Positions 1 to 10,656 of a stretch of DNA of 64,000 nt are shown here, one piece after another; within the stretch, counting starts at the first letter, position 1; every line of letters begins with the position of its first letter. The position numbers and the translations under genes are program-made. Source of the DNA: Rosellinia necatrix (lineage: Eukaryota > Ascomycota > Sordariomycetes > Xylariales > Xylariaceae); NCBI GenBank assembly GCA_021209875.1, contig JAGYVD010000006.1, forward strand, positions 3,534,001 to 3,598,000, in the 5' to 3' direction. The notes under the pieces are model-generated. The model was not told where the DNA came from and made no database searches. It worked only from the letters and a program-made list of their open reading frames with translations.

Positions 1-732
1 TGACCCTGGTATTCCTGCTACCACCCATGTATATATCCCGGTAGAGGATATGAACAGGGATTGTGCTGGCGCTAATAATTAGCCTCATAAACTGGGTTTC
101 CCGACCCGCCTTTTAGTCCCGGCTAAGGTCCGTTCGGCTTCGGCAACAATTATAGTCACAGCTAAGGCATGCTGGATTACGTCGTCCTAGGGCGAGGTTA
201 AGACGAAGTAGGAATTCCCGAGCCTTTCGAAGCCCTTCAATGAGTGTAACTAATGACGAGCCTTAATAAAGGGGTTATACTAGCGTTGGTTATCGTGATA
301 ACAAGTACCGAGCCTATATCGTCAGAGGAGCGAAACCGCCCTAACCAGGCACTTATAATGTGCCTCGGTATGAGAACATGGGAGGATTCGGTTTTGAAGT
401 CGGTGTACAAAGTAATATGCAAGCAATAAGATTGGTCAGCTAGCGAGATCCCATAGATCTAAGCACGCTTGAAAGCTTGGGTGTAGGCATATTTGAAGGT
501 GGACTTTTATACCCTGGCATTAAGTAATACGCTATACAAGGGGGGAGAGGGGAGAAAGAAGTCTCAACCCAGCTTATCAACGGAAAGTATCAATTAGATA
601 AGCCTCATTAATAATGTTAGTTACCTTTTCTTTTTGCTCCTTTACAATTTAGGGCCGCAAAAACAGTTAGGCTAGGTGGGAGGTGTGGATTACAGACACG
701 GCAATCCCGTCTGAAAACGTGCTATCCTAGAT
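1..732. other. Intergenic, no gene seen
   Basis: AT-leaning sequence with many TTAA, CTAATT and TAATAA words and no reading frame that resembles a protein. Only short open frames occur (the longest about 60 codons). It may be the edge of a decayed repeat, but nothing in it is recognisable. It lies downstream of the P450 gene that ends at 733, so its right edge presumably carries that gene's 3' untranslated region. Confidence 0.6.
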
Positions 733-2636
733 CTAGACAGAGTCAATATCAAGCTCCACAACTTCCCTCCTTCGACATAGCACCCTGATGGCTGGGTTCG
801 CCCTCTGGATGAAGCCGTTGACCGAGACACTCGTGTCTGTGCCTGGCGCCAGCTCCCAATCGTACTTGATGAGCAGATGGCAGAGGGCCACCTTCATCTC
901 GTTGGCCGCGAAGAAGCGCCCCGGGCACGCGTGCTCGCCGTGTCCGAACCCCAGGTGATCGACGCTGGTCGACACCAGCTGCGCTACGTGCTCCTTGCCG
1001 GGCTGCGACCGCAGCTGGAGGAAGCGGTCGGGCCTCCATTCCTCCGGGTTCTCGTAAACCGCCGGGTCCCCCATCCGGTGCGTGTCGATGTGCAGGCGCA
1101 TGCCCTTCTTGAGGACGGTGCCGTCCGGCAACGTCATGTCCGCCTCCACGGAGCGGCGTATGGCTACCAGTCCGGACTTCATTAGTTTTATATGTAGACT
1201 TCATCCGGGGTGTATTGGGTATCTTCCTTACCTAGAAAAATCGGTCTCATACGTTGGGTCTCTTTCATCACGCTGTCGAGTAGCTTCATGTTGTAGAGAG
1301 ACGATTTCTGCCAGCCGTCTGCCCTCAGAACCTGAACAATTTCATCCCGGACGGCTTGCATAGTCTCCGGGTGCTGGATGAGATCGACCATAACTGATTG
1401 AAGTAAATCCGTTGTCGTGTTAATCGCCACTGTAGAGACGATCAACTGGAACGTCGCGGGGTCATATTCGGTTTTGCGCCCCATGGATTCTTGCTCGATC
1501 CATTCTAGAGCATCATTATATATGGGCGCCTGCTGGCCAGCCGCTAAAGCCGCTCGTTTCGTCTCCTCCCTTTTCTTCACGACGGGATCGATGAGTTTCT
1601 GAGTCCGTGAATAATAATCACGAACTCGCCTGCATTCTGGGAAGAGCCAGCCGATATAGGGTCGTATGTTGACGGGGTATCTAGAGAGTTTGGTTATTGC
1701 GGCCACCGTATCAACCGTGTACCCTTTGACAATTTCTAGAAAGTCTTCGTCCCTTGCCAGCTCTTTCCCCACAAACACCCGGGATGACATACGAGCAGTG
1801 ACATCGCGTATAGCAGGCATAAGCATGATCTCACGCCATTCTATGGGAATCAGATTCATCCGAGTCAAAACATTGGTACTTGTGGGTGACTTACCAGTTG
1901 ATTCTCCCATGTTAATAGACACGCCGAGCGCAATCTCCTGGGATAGCGGTGAAGTGACCTGGCCTTTAATGAATTAGCAATAACAATTCGAGAGCCGAAG
2001 AGCACACTCACCAAGTAACTTGGTTAACTGCTTCCTAGCTATCAGCAGCACAAGGTCACCACTCTCTCCGAGCGCCGCGAGAGGTTCAAACCCCGGGATT
2101 TCGCAAATACGTTCCTGAAATATAAAAGTTCAATCATCCAGTCGCCATAGTGTAGGGCAAAGAACAGAGATATCCACCTACTTGAGCTACTGTTCCCAGG
2201 AAGCTGAGATGCGGGGAATTGCGAATATCGTCCATCGATTCGGACTGTAGCATCACAACCTCTCCAAACTCTGTCCTCATTCGGTAAGGCTTGTTGGGAT
2301 ACTGCTTTCTGGCCTTCTGCAGCATAGTCCTCGCCGAGTATCGGAACTCAAGCTATTCAACGTACGTTAGCGTCTCAATCGTTGTTTGGTCTTTCGTCTT
2401 AAGACTACCTGAGCCCGAGAATCGGCGAATAGGCCTGAGTAATTGATATGTGGTAGTTTCTTCAGGCTAGGGTTGGAAGTAGCCCAGGCGTACATGATCA
2501 ACGTGGCCAAAGCGATCCCGAGGTAGTAAGGGATGGAATAGGTAGATACTAGAGCGTGCGGGATCCAGGCCCCCTCCAATGAGGGGAAATCGAAATGGAA
2601 TTGAAATGAGTCGTTCATATCGTTGACGTATTTCAA
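733..2636 (-). CDS. Cytochrome P450 monooxygenase (ent-kaurene-oxidase-like group)
   Basis: A haem-thiolate monooxygenase, probably ER-anchored. I derive six exons (2636-2409, 2352-2182, 2114-2012, 1963-1895, 1840-1232, 1163-733) summing to 1611 nt, which gives 536 aa with no frame break. A hydrophobic helix near residues 35-53 is the membrane anchor. An I-helix with AINTTT replaces the usual AGxDT, a variant seen in the fungal ent-kaurene-oxidase/indole-diterpene P450 group. The K-helix reads ETQR at 384-387, followed by a PDRF-type motif. The haem loop is FGHGEHACPG with the ligand near Cys473. The last splice uses an acceptor 18 nt inside an apparently open frame; it restores a continuous RPIFLAIRRSV stretch typical of the family. 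No other biosynthetic genes flank it, so the substrate is unknown. Membership of the P450 superfamily is certain; the subgroup is inferred. Confidence 0.93.
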
Positions 2637-4451
2637 TTTTGGTTTGAAATAGATTAGCTTTGATATTTGAGTAAGCTGGGCCTCGTTAGCAGGAGAGAGG
2701 CGAGCATCAGTGATATATATGTTTTTATTTCGACCCCGTGATATTCAGAATTACAGTGCATTCTCGAGATCATATCGTCGACCATCCGAAGAAGGGTGCG
2801 CCACTGCACTCTTCATTCATGCGCCGTCCACCCTCCCCGCATTGCTCGGCGGCTTCATCTGCATCCCGCCTCCGTCAACCGCGTAAAACCGGACGGTCGG
2901 ACGGTGGCCACGCCGTCCCTATCGGATGGTCCTGCAGGTGGTCCTGCAGCGCAGCTGGCACGTCCGTTCCAAATTTCGACGCTCGTTCCCCGGTTCTACT
3001 GGTAGATCCAGATATTTATCCCAGTACTCCGCGCCCGCCAAGCAGCGCGAAGGCGCGAAGGCGCGATTAGATCAATAGGCGAATAGGCGAACTAGCGTCT
3101 CCTTGGGCTCGTGCACGCATGCATTAGGCTCGATGGCTTGAAGCAAGGGATCATGTTTATGACATACTTTGGTGTACGGGCGTTAGCCCCGCGCCCAGCC
3201 GTGCAGCGAAGACATCAAGCTGTGTCTTGAGTTGGGCTTTCTTCTATAACAATTTATCGATGGCCGCTCAAGTTTCACGTTTCTATACTCTCTAGCTATA
3301 GGCGTGCACTTAGATGCTAATTAACTACCCGCAATGAATTAGTCGAGGCGCTATATATTGGGGTAACAAAGTTGGCCTGATTATTTGGTGGGAGGCTAAA
3401 GGGCCAGCCAACTAGAGCTGAATCTTGCTTGCAGGTACTGCGCATACAGCTTGTTGCGGCCACCAGTTTGGTTGTCAATCAGTGTATTCGCAGTGTAATG
3501 CATGCTCATGGTTCGCTCTAGGAAGGATTTAAGAGGTTTGTGTAGTAAGGCGTTGGGCCTGCTAAAATGATTTACTTGACAAATTAATAGGTCGAATAGG
3601 TCGAGGATGTTAGTTTCACCTACTACCGTAATTACCTTAGAGATAGAATATCTATTCCATACTTCGTTTTAGTGTCAATGCCACAAGTCTCATTCATATA
3701 GTAAAAGTGAGCGTAGCCACACCACACCAGCATTATGAACGATACTGTGCAAGGTTATAAGAACATTACACAGATCCAAAGGGCCAACATAATCTCTGGC
3801 ACTTATTGCCCGCTTTGCAGGTTTAGCTGTGCTTTGTTAGTATTGTGTCCGTGATCAATCATAGTTAGTAGACTAGATTTAACGCCAGCTTCGTCATGAA
3901 TGTTCAGATTGATCTTTATTTTGTTAAGCCATCGACGATGAAAGACACCCTCAACGCTTTAACCCCCCCTCCATATTGAATTAGGCTAATCTAGGGGTGT
4001 TGTCTCCTGGTTGAGCCCATGTTTTTTTCCTCCCTCGCGGGGTAATACCATGCATGGCTTCTAGTGATAACCCCCGGCACCGGAATGAGATCTACCCGGT
4101 TCTAAGGCTCTATCATATTCTACTATGTCAGGAAGTAACGAATTCATAAATTCAGGGTGGTGGTAAAATTGAGAAGTGACTTCTTGCCTTGGGATCTTGT
4201 TAGTGAACGGTTTTATTGACACATTCATGGAGATACTATCCATAGGTTAACTGACCTACCTCTTTGGAGGGGTATACTTACCTGCTCTCTATTAGTGGGC
4301 TAGCTGGGACTGCCGCTAGTGCCGATTGGAGCGCTCCAGCGTTTCGGTAAACACTGTATCTACCCAATCAGTGAGCTTGCATATGCTATCGTGTTCTCTA
4401 CGCCACCCATCCACAACAAAGAGGACAAATTCACATTCTTAATTATATCAT
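2637..4451. other. Intergenic, small tandem repeats
   Basis: No gene is recognised in this 1.8 kb. Near 3040-3100 there are two adjacent short tandem arrays, one of a GCGCGAAG-like unit and one of a GGCGAATA-like unit. The region contains the promoter of the minus-strand P450. The open frames at 2738-3070 are arginine/proline-rich in more than one frame, which suggests composition rather than coding. Confidence 0.55.
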
Positions 4452-4525
4452 GGTTTCGTGGTGTAGTTGGTTATCACGTCAGTCTAACACACTGAAGGTC
4501 TCCGGTTCAAGTCCGGGCGAAATCA
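4452..4525 (+). tRNA. tRNA-Val (anticodon AAC)
   Basis: A 74-nt intronless tRNA. The 7-bp acceptor stem pairs GGTTTCG (4452) with CGAAATC (4518-4524), followed by discriminator A. The D-arm carries GTAGTTGGTTATCAC, and the anticodon stem-loop is TCAGT-CTAACAC-ACTGA with anticodon AAC. The T-arm contains GGTTCAAGTCC. The sequence closely follows the known yeast tRNA-Val(AAC) pattern. A run of four T at 4534-4537 is a plausible RNA polymerase III terminator. Confidence 0.95.
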
Positions 4526-4964
4526 GCTTATTCTTTTACCATTGTAATTAATTACCGGCTAATTTCTTTTTTTTTTTTTTTTTTTTTCACCTCGTCGGCC
4601 CGGCATTTCCACACCAGGGATGCCGCCGGGAAAAGCGGGAACAATAGATCATGATAGTGCCTGAATCAAGACAATTGCCTGATTTATGGCGTGATTTCAC
4701 GTGACTAGTACAGCGGTTGTAAGTCGGCTAACTGGGACTCTGGGGAAGCGGATAAGACGGGAGAAGGTTTGTGATAACTCTGTGCAAGAACATATACCAG
4801 GTGACTAACTTCCTTGTTGGGCCTTTTTTAGACTCCGCCTCAGGTTGCAAGCAAGCGTTGCAGGTAGCTGCGAGAACCAGTTGCGTACGACTTGAAAGGA
4901 CCAGCTGGCTGAGGTTGCATCGGAGAGAACCCCGACCTTGGTTGGTACGCTGCTGGAGTGCGCA
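4526..4964. other. Intergenic between tRNA and SQR-like gene
   Basis: It holds the tRNA terminator, a 21-nt poly-T tract at 4567-4587, and the promoter/5' leader of the SQR-like gene. An in-frame upstream ATG at 4938 could extend that protein by nine residues. No other coding signal is visible. Confidence 0.5.
4534..4537 (+). terminator. Likely Pol III T-tract terminator
   Basis: Four consecutive T begin 9 nt after the tRNA-Val 3' end, the usual position for RNA polymerase III termination. A second, much longer T run (about 21 nt, 4567-4587) follows 30 nt later and could act as a back-up. Confidence 0.6.
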
Positions 4965-6552
4965 ATGGCCCCTGCACTACGACCTCTGGCTAGGGCTCCC
5001 GTCCGGGCGCTTGTCAGGGCATACGCTACGTTGATACCGGCAAAGGCCCATCATCGCGTGGTCATTGTTGGAGGCGGCACGGCCGGGGTGATGGCGGCCG
5101 CGCAGCTGCAGCGCTCTGTAGGGCTCGAGAAGAAGGACATTGCCATTCTAGATCCGGCCCAGACGCATTATTACCAGGTGACTGGTTCTGCCCCCTTCCT
5201 TACCCATCAGCTCATGCTAACCCCGCCGTAGCCCGGGTGGACGCTGGTGGGCTCTGGCCTAAAATCACTGGACGATGTCCAGAGGCCCCTCTCCCAAGTA
5301 ATACCAGACGGCGTGAAACATTACCCCCTGCGGGTTTCTGCATTCGACCCGGATAATAACGCTGTCAAGACGTCCGAGGGAGTCGACATCTCCTATGACT
5401 ACTTGATTGTGGCGCCAGGCCTCGAGACCAACTTTGCCGGTATTTCGGGCCTTCAAGAGGCCCTACAGGACCCCACAAGTCAGGTATCCTCCATATATTC
5501 GGACAAGACTGTTGAACAAGTCTGGCGGAATGTCCAGGCTTTCAAGAAGGGACCGGCTATCTTCACACAGCCTCTAGGTATCATAAAATGCGCTGGTGCA
5601 CCTCAGAAGATTATGTGGATGGCCCTCTCTCAGTGGCAGCGGGAGGGCGTGCGCGATAACATTGATATTACTTTTGCGACTGGTGGTGCTGGTAAGACGG
5701 CCTAGGTAAAACGAACCCTTACCAATTGCGTATGTTGACGGGGATACAGCTATGTTCGCGGTGCCGAAATACTCCGAGGTTTTGGAAAGCCTGCGAAAAG
5801 AGCGCAATGTTGAAGGGTTATTTCAGCACAACCTCGTCGCCGTCGACGCGAAGAAGAGGGTAGCGACTTTCAAGAATGTGGCCGAGGGCGCCCAAGGCGC
5901 CGCAATACAGAGAGAATTCGGGTTTTTACACGCGGTGCCTCCACAGAAACCGTGGGATTGGGTTGCTAAATCGAAAATCGGTAAGCCCGCCTATGCGGTG
6001 TTGCATGTGATGCCATCACACATGTACACTAACATATACTCTTCATACAGCTGATTCAGCCGGCTGGGTCGATGTTGACAAATTCACTACGCGACACAAC
6101 AAGTACAGCAACATATTTTCAATAGGGGACGCATCAAGTTTGCCGAACAGCAAGACAACAGCAGCCATCACAGCGCAGATTCCTGTTATGGTAGACAATC
6201 TTCTGGCAACAATGACAGGGGAAGATCTCAAGGCTGTCTATGACGGCTACGCAAGTTGCCCGCTTCTAACGGGGCACAATGAGCTCATGCTCTGCGAATT
6301 CAAATATGGTGGGGTGCCAAAAAGAGACATTTGCGAATATCCTCGGCGGTCAGGAAACTCCCAACATGGCGTACTACTACTTAAAAAAAGAACATCTTCG
6401 TAAGTGTTGGCAGATCAAAGCCAAACATACGCCTACAATTGCAAGCTAACTTTGAAATGTAGCCCTTCGTGTACTGGAACTTCGGCTTGAAAGGCTTATG
6501 GTATGGCCCGCACCACTTTTTCCGACCGCAGACAATCCCGAGTCCAGCATAA
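4965..6552 (+). CDS. Sulfide:quinone oxidoreductase-like flavoprotein, frame broken twice
   Basis: Predicted mitochondrial FAD enzyme that oxidises sulfide and passes electrons to ubiquinone (HMT2/SQR family). Five exons: 4965-5177, 5232-5691, 5750-5980, 6051-6399, 6463-6552. The N-terminus is Arg/Ala-rich like a targeting peptide, followed by the dinucleotide fold VVIVGGGTAG. Family landmarks follow in order: YYQPGWTLVG across intron 1, KCAGAPQKIMWMA with the redox Cys, FLHAVPPQKPWDWV, FSIGDASSLPNSKT, and the C-terminal FVYWNFGLKGLWYGP. The stop codons seen at 5229 and 5703 lie inside introns and are not lesions. Real breaks are an extra A in the A5 run at 6319-6323 and an extra A in the A7 run at 6383-6389. 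Dropping one from each run would give 446 codons of continuous family-like sequence. It is therefore either a young pseudogene or an assembly error. An alternative start is 4938. Confidence 0.85.
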
Positions 6553-6806
6553 TTAGGAAAGATCATAGTAAATTGCAGGCTTCCAGTTGTGGGGAGAATC
6601 CAATACAAGAAAGTATGGGTAGATCATATCGTATAGCGCAACCTAGTTTAGGGAAATAACGCCTGTATCATATAAACGTGGAAACTGTATGGAATACCGC
6701 ACTTTAGAGCGTCAATTGGTATATATATATATATATATATATTTCGTCAGCCGCCGAGCATCACGACGAGCATCGCAATACAGCGAACCGTCTCAGAATG
6801 GGGCCC
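6553..6806. other. Short intergenic spacer
   Basis: About 250 bp with the 3' end of the SQR-like gene and the (TA)n microsatellite. No coding signal is present. Confidence 0.5.
6720..6742. repeat. (TA)n microsatellite
   Basis: An uninterrupted alternating T/A run of about 23 nt in the gap between the SQR-like gene and the acyltransferase relic. No function is implied. Confidence 0.9.
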
Positions 6807-7287
6807 TCAATCAACTTCTTTCATCGTGCCCCTCTTGTAGCTCATAATCACCTCCAGCCCGCCGTCTTCCCCACAGGCAGACGCGGCAATATGATAGGAC
6901 CCCTCTCATACCCCATCTTCGCCAGCCGCACCGCACCGCAGCGCCCCACGGCGGCGCCCCAGCCGAGCTCGTAGACTCCCTGGTCCGCCCACGACACCAC
7001 CGACACGGAGCTGCCGCCCCCGTCGACGTACAGGGGCGGGCACAGGACGAGCGCCGGCGCGCCAGGACCCTGGAGAGCGTGTCGGTCGCCTGAGCGACGG
7101 CGGTGGTGGTGGGGGTGGTGGCTGGGAAGCAGATGATCTGCCGCACGTAGGCGCGGGGCATGAACCCGTCGAGCGGGGAGAGGCGGATCGCTGACGGCGC
7201 CGGCGCCGGCCGTGGTGATGGTAGTGTTGGTGGTGGCGCTACCGCCGTGCTTTCTTCCTTCCTGGTGTCGCACGCTTGGCTACTCAT
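6807..7287 (-). pseudogene. BAHD-type acyltransferase relic, middle deleted
   Basis: Remnant of a fungal BAHD-fold acyltransferase (the family that includes trichothecene 3-O-acetyltransferase-like proteins). The first about 75 codons from 7287 match the usual N-terminus (LSPLDGFMPRAYVRQIICFP). After roughly 7065 the reading shifts frame and resembles the family C-terminus, with SWADQGVYELGWG corresponding to the DFGWG structural motif. It ends in ILPRLPVG, with a one-base loss near the C4 run at 6869-6872 before the terminal segment. The about 300 residues between, including the catalytic HxxxD, are absent, so no activity is possible. Full-length relatives have about 450-500 residues; about 160 codons remain here. 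The identification rests on motif recognition only. Confidence 0.72.
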
Positions 7288-7915
7288 GGCGGCTAGCTAG
7301 GCGTCATAGCCGGTTTGCGAGGATGCGCTTTTGATACGAGCGACTACAGTGGTACGCTCGCGCTTCATTCTTGTGCTGTGCTGTGATCGCGGGCGTGAGA
7401 TGTTGGTGACTAAGTCATGCAGTATGCCGTATAATCCTGCGGATAACTACACCATGAGCCGGCATCACTAACAGCAGGTAGCTAAACAATCTAGGCTGGT
7501 ATAGGATGCATACGAGCTCCGACTTGGGAATTGGAGTAAGGCCTATTTCGTATCTCCAAGCCGGACAACATCCGAGTCATAGTTTAATGGATCTAGATTA
7601 CACATTGTCGGAGTTGTTTAGTTGTTGGTAGTTCTCCCCTGACGACAATGTTTTGTGTCATAGGTCACTTCTTCAGCAAGCCCCACTGATTGGCTTACCG
7701 TCACGGTTCAGGGATCTGAGACTCCTATCTAATTGGCTGTTTTAACAGCAACTCCAGGCAGGAGAAGATCATCAACCATTTTGATATTGGAATATATAAG
7801 AGCGATCGAGTCTCTTAGTTGCAACAATATTCTCAACCGTACACTCATCTCCTGATTCACTTTCACTCTCCAATTCACCTTCCCCTCATACCAACCGAAG
7901 AAATACTCGACAAAA
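7288..7915. other. Intergenic, promoter of DUF1203 gene
   Basis: About 630 bp with no coding signal. It separates the acyltransferase relic (leftward) from the DUF1203 gene (rightward), so any promoter here would drive the latter. A CT-rich leader (CACTCTCCAATTCACC and similar) directly precedes the ATG at 7916. Confidence 0.5.
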
Positions 7916-8509
7916 ATGGCTACTGCCAGCACCTTGAACAACGGCTCCCAGCCCAACACCGATGTATGCCCCCAGACGACAGATAATCGAAGTACAAAAG
8001 ACGACACTGACAGGTTGTAGGGAATCAATCAGCAGCGTATCCCGGAGACCTTGCGCTGGCGCCCGATGCCCGTGCCCTTGGGCGAGATCACGCCCGCGCT
8101 CCTCCCGGTCGTGAAGACACCCGAGACGCCCGTCCCCTGCCGCCGCTGCATGCAGATGAGCAAGGTCGGCGACGAGATGGTGCTCGTCTCCTACGACCCG
8201 TTCCTCGGCGACAGCCCCTACCGGTGCGCGTCGCCCATCTTCCTGCACTCCAACCTGTCGTGCGAGCCCGCGGTCTTCCCGGAATCGGGCGGGCTCCTCC
8301 CCGAGCAGCAGCGCATGCACCGCCTGGCCGTCCGCGCCTACGACGGGAACCATATGATGCAGGGCTCCGAGGTCGTGGACGGCGACGAGCTCCTGGACGC
8401 GTGCCAGCGACTGCTGAAGGAGGACAATTCGGCCGAGTATTGCCATGTGCACTACCTTGCGCCTGGTTGCTTCGCTGTTCGGGTTGAGAAAGCCTCCTTG
8501 CCCATTTAA
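7916..8509 (+). CDS. DUF1203 family protein
   Basis: A small protein of unknown function in a family shared by bacteria and fungi. Two exons (7916-7963 and 8021-8509) encode 178 aa with no frame break. The 57-nt intron has a GTATGC donor and TTGTAG acceptor, which removes the stop at 8018. Family-like segments are PCRRCMQMSKVGDEMVLVSY, then SPIFLHSN, then AYDGNHMMQGSEVV, and a C-terminal VHYLAPGCFAVRVEK. The CRRC pair and the conserved histidine/aspartate residues are suggestive of metal or cofactor binding, but no reaction is known. It ends 191 bp from the convergent Ada-like gene. Third-codon positions are strongly GC-rich, unlike the surrounding intergenic DNA, as expected for a real gene. 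Confidence 0.88.
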
Positions 8510-8700
8510 CTGAGCAGTGGAACACACGCTGTATTCAGATAGGATAGTTTTGGGGCCGAGTTGTGAAATCGCTCGGAGGGATGGCCTTTGTAATTTGTTG
8601 GCATTATGTCATATTCGTTGGTTTGATTTTCAAGCCAACATGATAAAATTTACTCCATGATTTCGAGTATTTTCAAAAATGGTACATTAATATTGTGTCC

Positions 8701-9522
8701 TCAATGAGTGAAGTAGCAAGGATCCATGCGGCTCGCCGAGCAGATATCCAGTTGCGGTTCGATAGATTCGCCGTTCGTCCCCGAGAATAGTATATCATCC
8801 AAAGTGCAGTCATTAGGCCACTCTGGATAAACATACTGATCAAAATCGGCGCACACAAATTCGGAAGCTTCTGGAAGCCATGCGCACGCAAGTTGGCTGG
8901 AATCAATAAACGGCAAACCACAAGTAGTGTCGTCTATCAGAGGAAATTCCGCGGGAGTTGTCGCACTGTCTGATTCCGCGACGCGAACTGTAGTATCTAG
9001 AGCCGCAGCCACGGGAGTCATGGGAGCGGACTGCTGCGCCGCGCTCTCCTGCCTAACAGCCGCTGCATACGCGCCAGGCGTGGTGCCCATGACCTGCTTG
9101 AACAGGCCGTGCAGGTAGCGCGACGACAGGCCGACGTGCGCTGCGATGTCCGTCAGCTGGGCCTCTCCCTTTCGCCGGCGCACGTACTCGCATGCGACGC
9201 CGACCTGCTTCTCCGCCGAAGCCTGCGGGGACTCGTGGCTCGCGTCCCCGGACTCCGGCCGGCAGCGGCGGCACGCGCGGAACCCGGCCGCCGCGGCGCT
9301 GGCCGCGGAGTCAAAGAACCGCACGTTCGCGCGGCGTGGCCTCCGGGAGGGGCAGCTCGGCCTGCAGAAGATCCCCGTCGAGAGCACGGCATACAGGAAG
9401 TCGGACGTCGGCGTGTGCGCGAGCACGAGCCGCCACCGGGCCTCGTCCGTCGAGGATGAAGTGGGCCGCGCTGGCCTCGCGAGCTTGTCGCGCGGGATGG
9501 CGACGGCGTTCATTCGGGCCAT
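8701..9522 (-). CDS. Ada-like methylation sensor / AraC-HTH regulator
   Basis: A single-exon protein of 273 aa. Residues about 27-90 form the Ada N-terminal zinc domain (DFLYAVLSTGIFCRPSCPSR ... FRACRRC). All four zinc cysteines are present (Cys53, Cys57, Cys84, Cys87). In E. coli Ada the first of these accepts methyl groups from DNA phosphotriesters and switches on the adaptive response. Residues about 104-155 are an AraC-type helix-turn-helix (LTDIAAHVGLSSRYLHGLFK ... TTPGAYA). There is no Ogt/methylguanine transferase domain. Instead, the last about 80 residues are rich in D, E, W, F, Y and L and look like an acidic activation domain. A nuclear transcription activator for alkylation-repair genes is the natural inference. 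The zinc domain and HTH are of bacterial type; the tail is not recognised from any family. Confidence 0.9.
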   Translation of the reverse strand: MARMNAVAIPRDKLARPARPTSSSTDEARWRLVLAHTPTSDFLYAVLSTGIFCRPSCPSRRPRRANVRFFDSAASAAAAGFRACRRCRPESGDASHESPQASAEKQVGVACEYVRRRKGEAQLTDIAAHVGLSSRYLHGLFKQVMGTTPGAYAAAVRQESAAQQSAPMTPVAAALDTTVRVAESDSATTPAEFPLIDDTTCGLPFIDSSQLACAWLPEASEFVCADFDQYVYPEWPNDCTLDDILFSGTNGESIEPQLDICSASRMDPCYFTH

Positions 9523-10656
9523 GTTTTGTGCGCCGGTCTCGAGCCTTAACTCCCGATAGTGTTATGTTTATCCTTATAAATTGGGAGGTAGTTATAATGA
9601 TGAAATAGTTTAGGATGGAGATTGACGAGTCGATTTCAAGTCAGCTCCAATTATGGATGATCCTAGAGCTGTCTTACCCGACACGGACTAGACACGGCTT
9701 CCGATTGGTCACTTTGACAGCAACCAGTTTCATTATAGGGGTGTCAGGGTGCATACCTCATAGGTGCAGCGAAAAAAGCCGCCCGCCTGCTTTGATCTCG
9801 GTAGGTAGTTATTTAGGTGCACACCACCATCTGATCTACGCAATAGTATAGATGCGACTTCTTTCAGGTACCATATGAGCCTATGTGGTTTTTTTTGATA
9901 CCGTCGCTCTGCCCCATACAATGCTGGGCTCGGCCAAGATAGAAAGATAGATAGCAGACGGACGGAAAAATTATCTCGGTAACTAATACCAAGGCACATG
10001 CAACAGCACTGACGCCTCCCCTTTTAAATTTCATAGAAGCACGCGATTCCGTGCTACCACTATAGCACCATTGCATCCGCGGGGAAGGCGTAATAACGAC
10101 CATTATGATAGTGCCTCCGATACTAGAGGTTCGAGGTATGGCGTGTTCGTGTCAACAGGTACGAGTGATTTTCTCTCTCAGATTCCTTCCATACCTCCCC
10201 GGATGGCATAAGGCACGCCTGCCGGATTATGAAAAGACATGTTAATGGCGTGACACTTTGGCAGGTATCGTGTCATTCCGCGAATATCAGAACATAGGCA
10301 GGAATACCCTTCTTTATCTTTATGTGTGCCTCCTGCCTCAACAAGGAGAGGAGAACACCGAATCTCCTAGCAGCAACCTCATATACCGAAACAAAACAAG
10401 ATCTTCTCTCTTCTTCTTTAATCCCCAAGGAATAAACTCATCATTCCCCTTAGTGCTACCATCTCTAGACCCTGTTCTTTAACACAATTACACGATAATC
10501 CAGCAAGGCAAACACGACAACTTACAAACGTAAATTAAATCCGTTAGGCCGCACATATCCACCATCCAAGACTCGGCTATAGCGCGAAAACAAGAACAAT
10601 AGACCTACCTTGCATCATCTAAGGCTGTGTGCACCCACACGCTCACCTACCCACAA
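9523..10656. other. Bidirectional intergenic region
   Basis: About 1.1 kb between the divergent Ada-like gene (minus) and amidoligase gene (plus); it should contain both promoters. It holds short A/T tracts and no coding signal. I could not find a convincing repeated operator-like element for the Ada-like protein by eye. Confidence 0.5.

Noticed and set aside
749..1204. 151-codon overlapping frame in the P450
   Set aside because: It is a shadow of the real last exon, which starts at 1163 in another frame and carries the haem motif.
5229..5231. In-frame stop in the SQR-like gene
   Set aside because: It lies at the acceptor end of a good 54-nt intron (GTGACT donor, GCTAAC branch, CCGTAG acceptor) that joins YYQ to PGWTLVG.
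5700..5706. Second apparent stop in the SQR-like gene
   Set aside because: Inside intron 2 (5692-5749). The exons join to FATGGAAMFAVPKYS, as the family predicts.
8088..8525. Long Arg-rich minus-strand frame under the DUF1203 gene
   Set aside because: GC-rich shadow of the plus-strand gene; the plus strand carries the conserved protein motifs.
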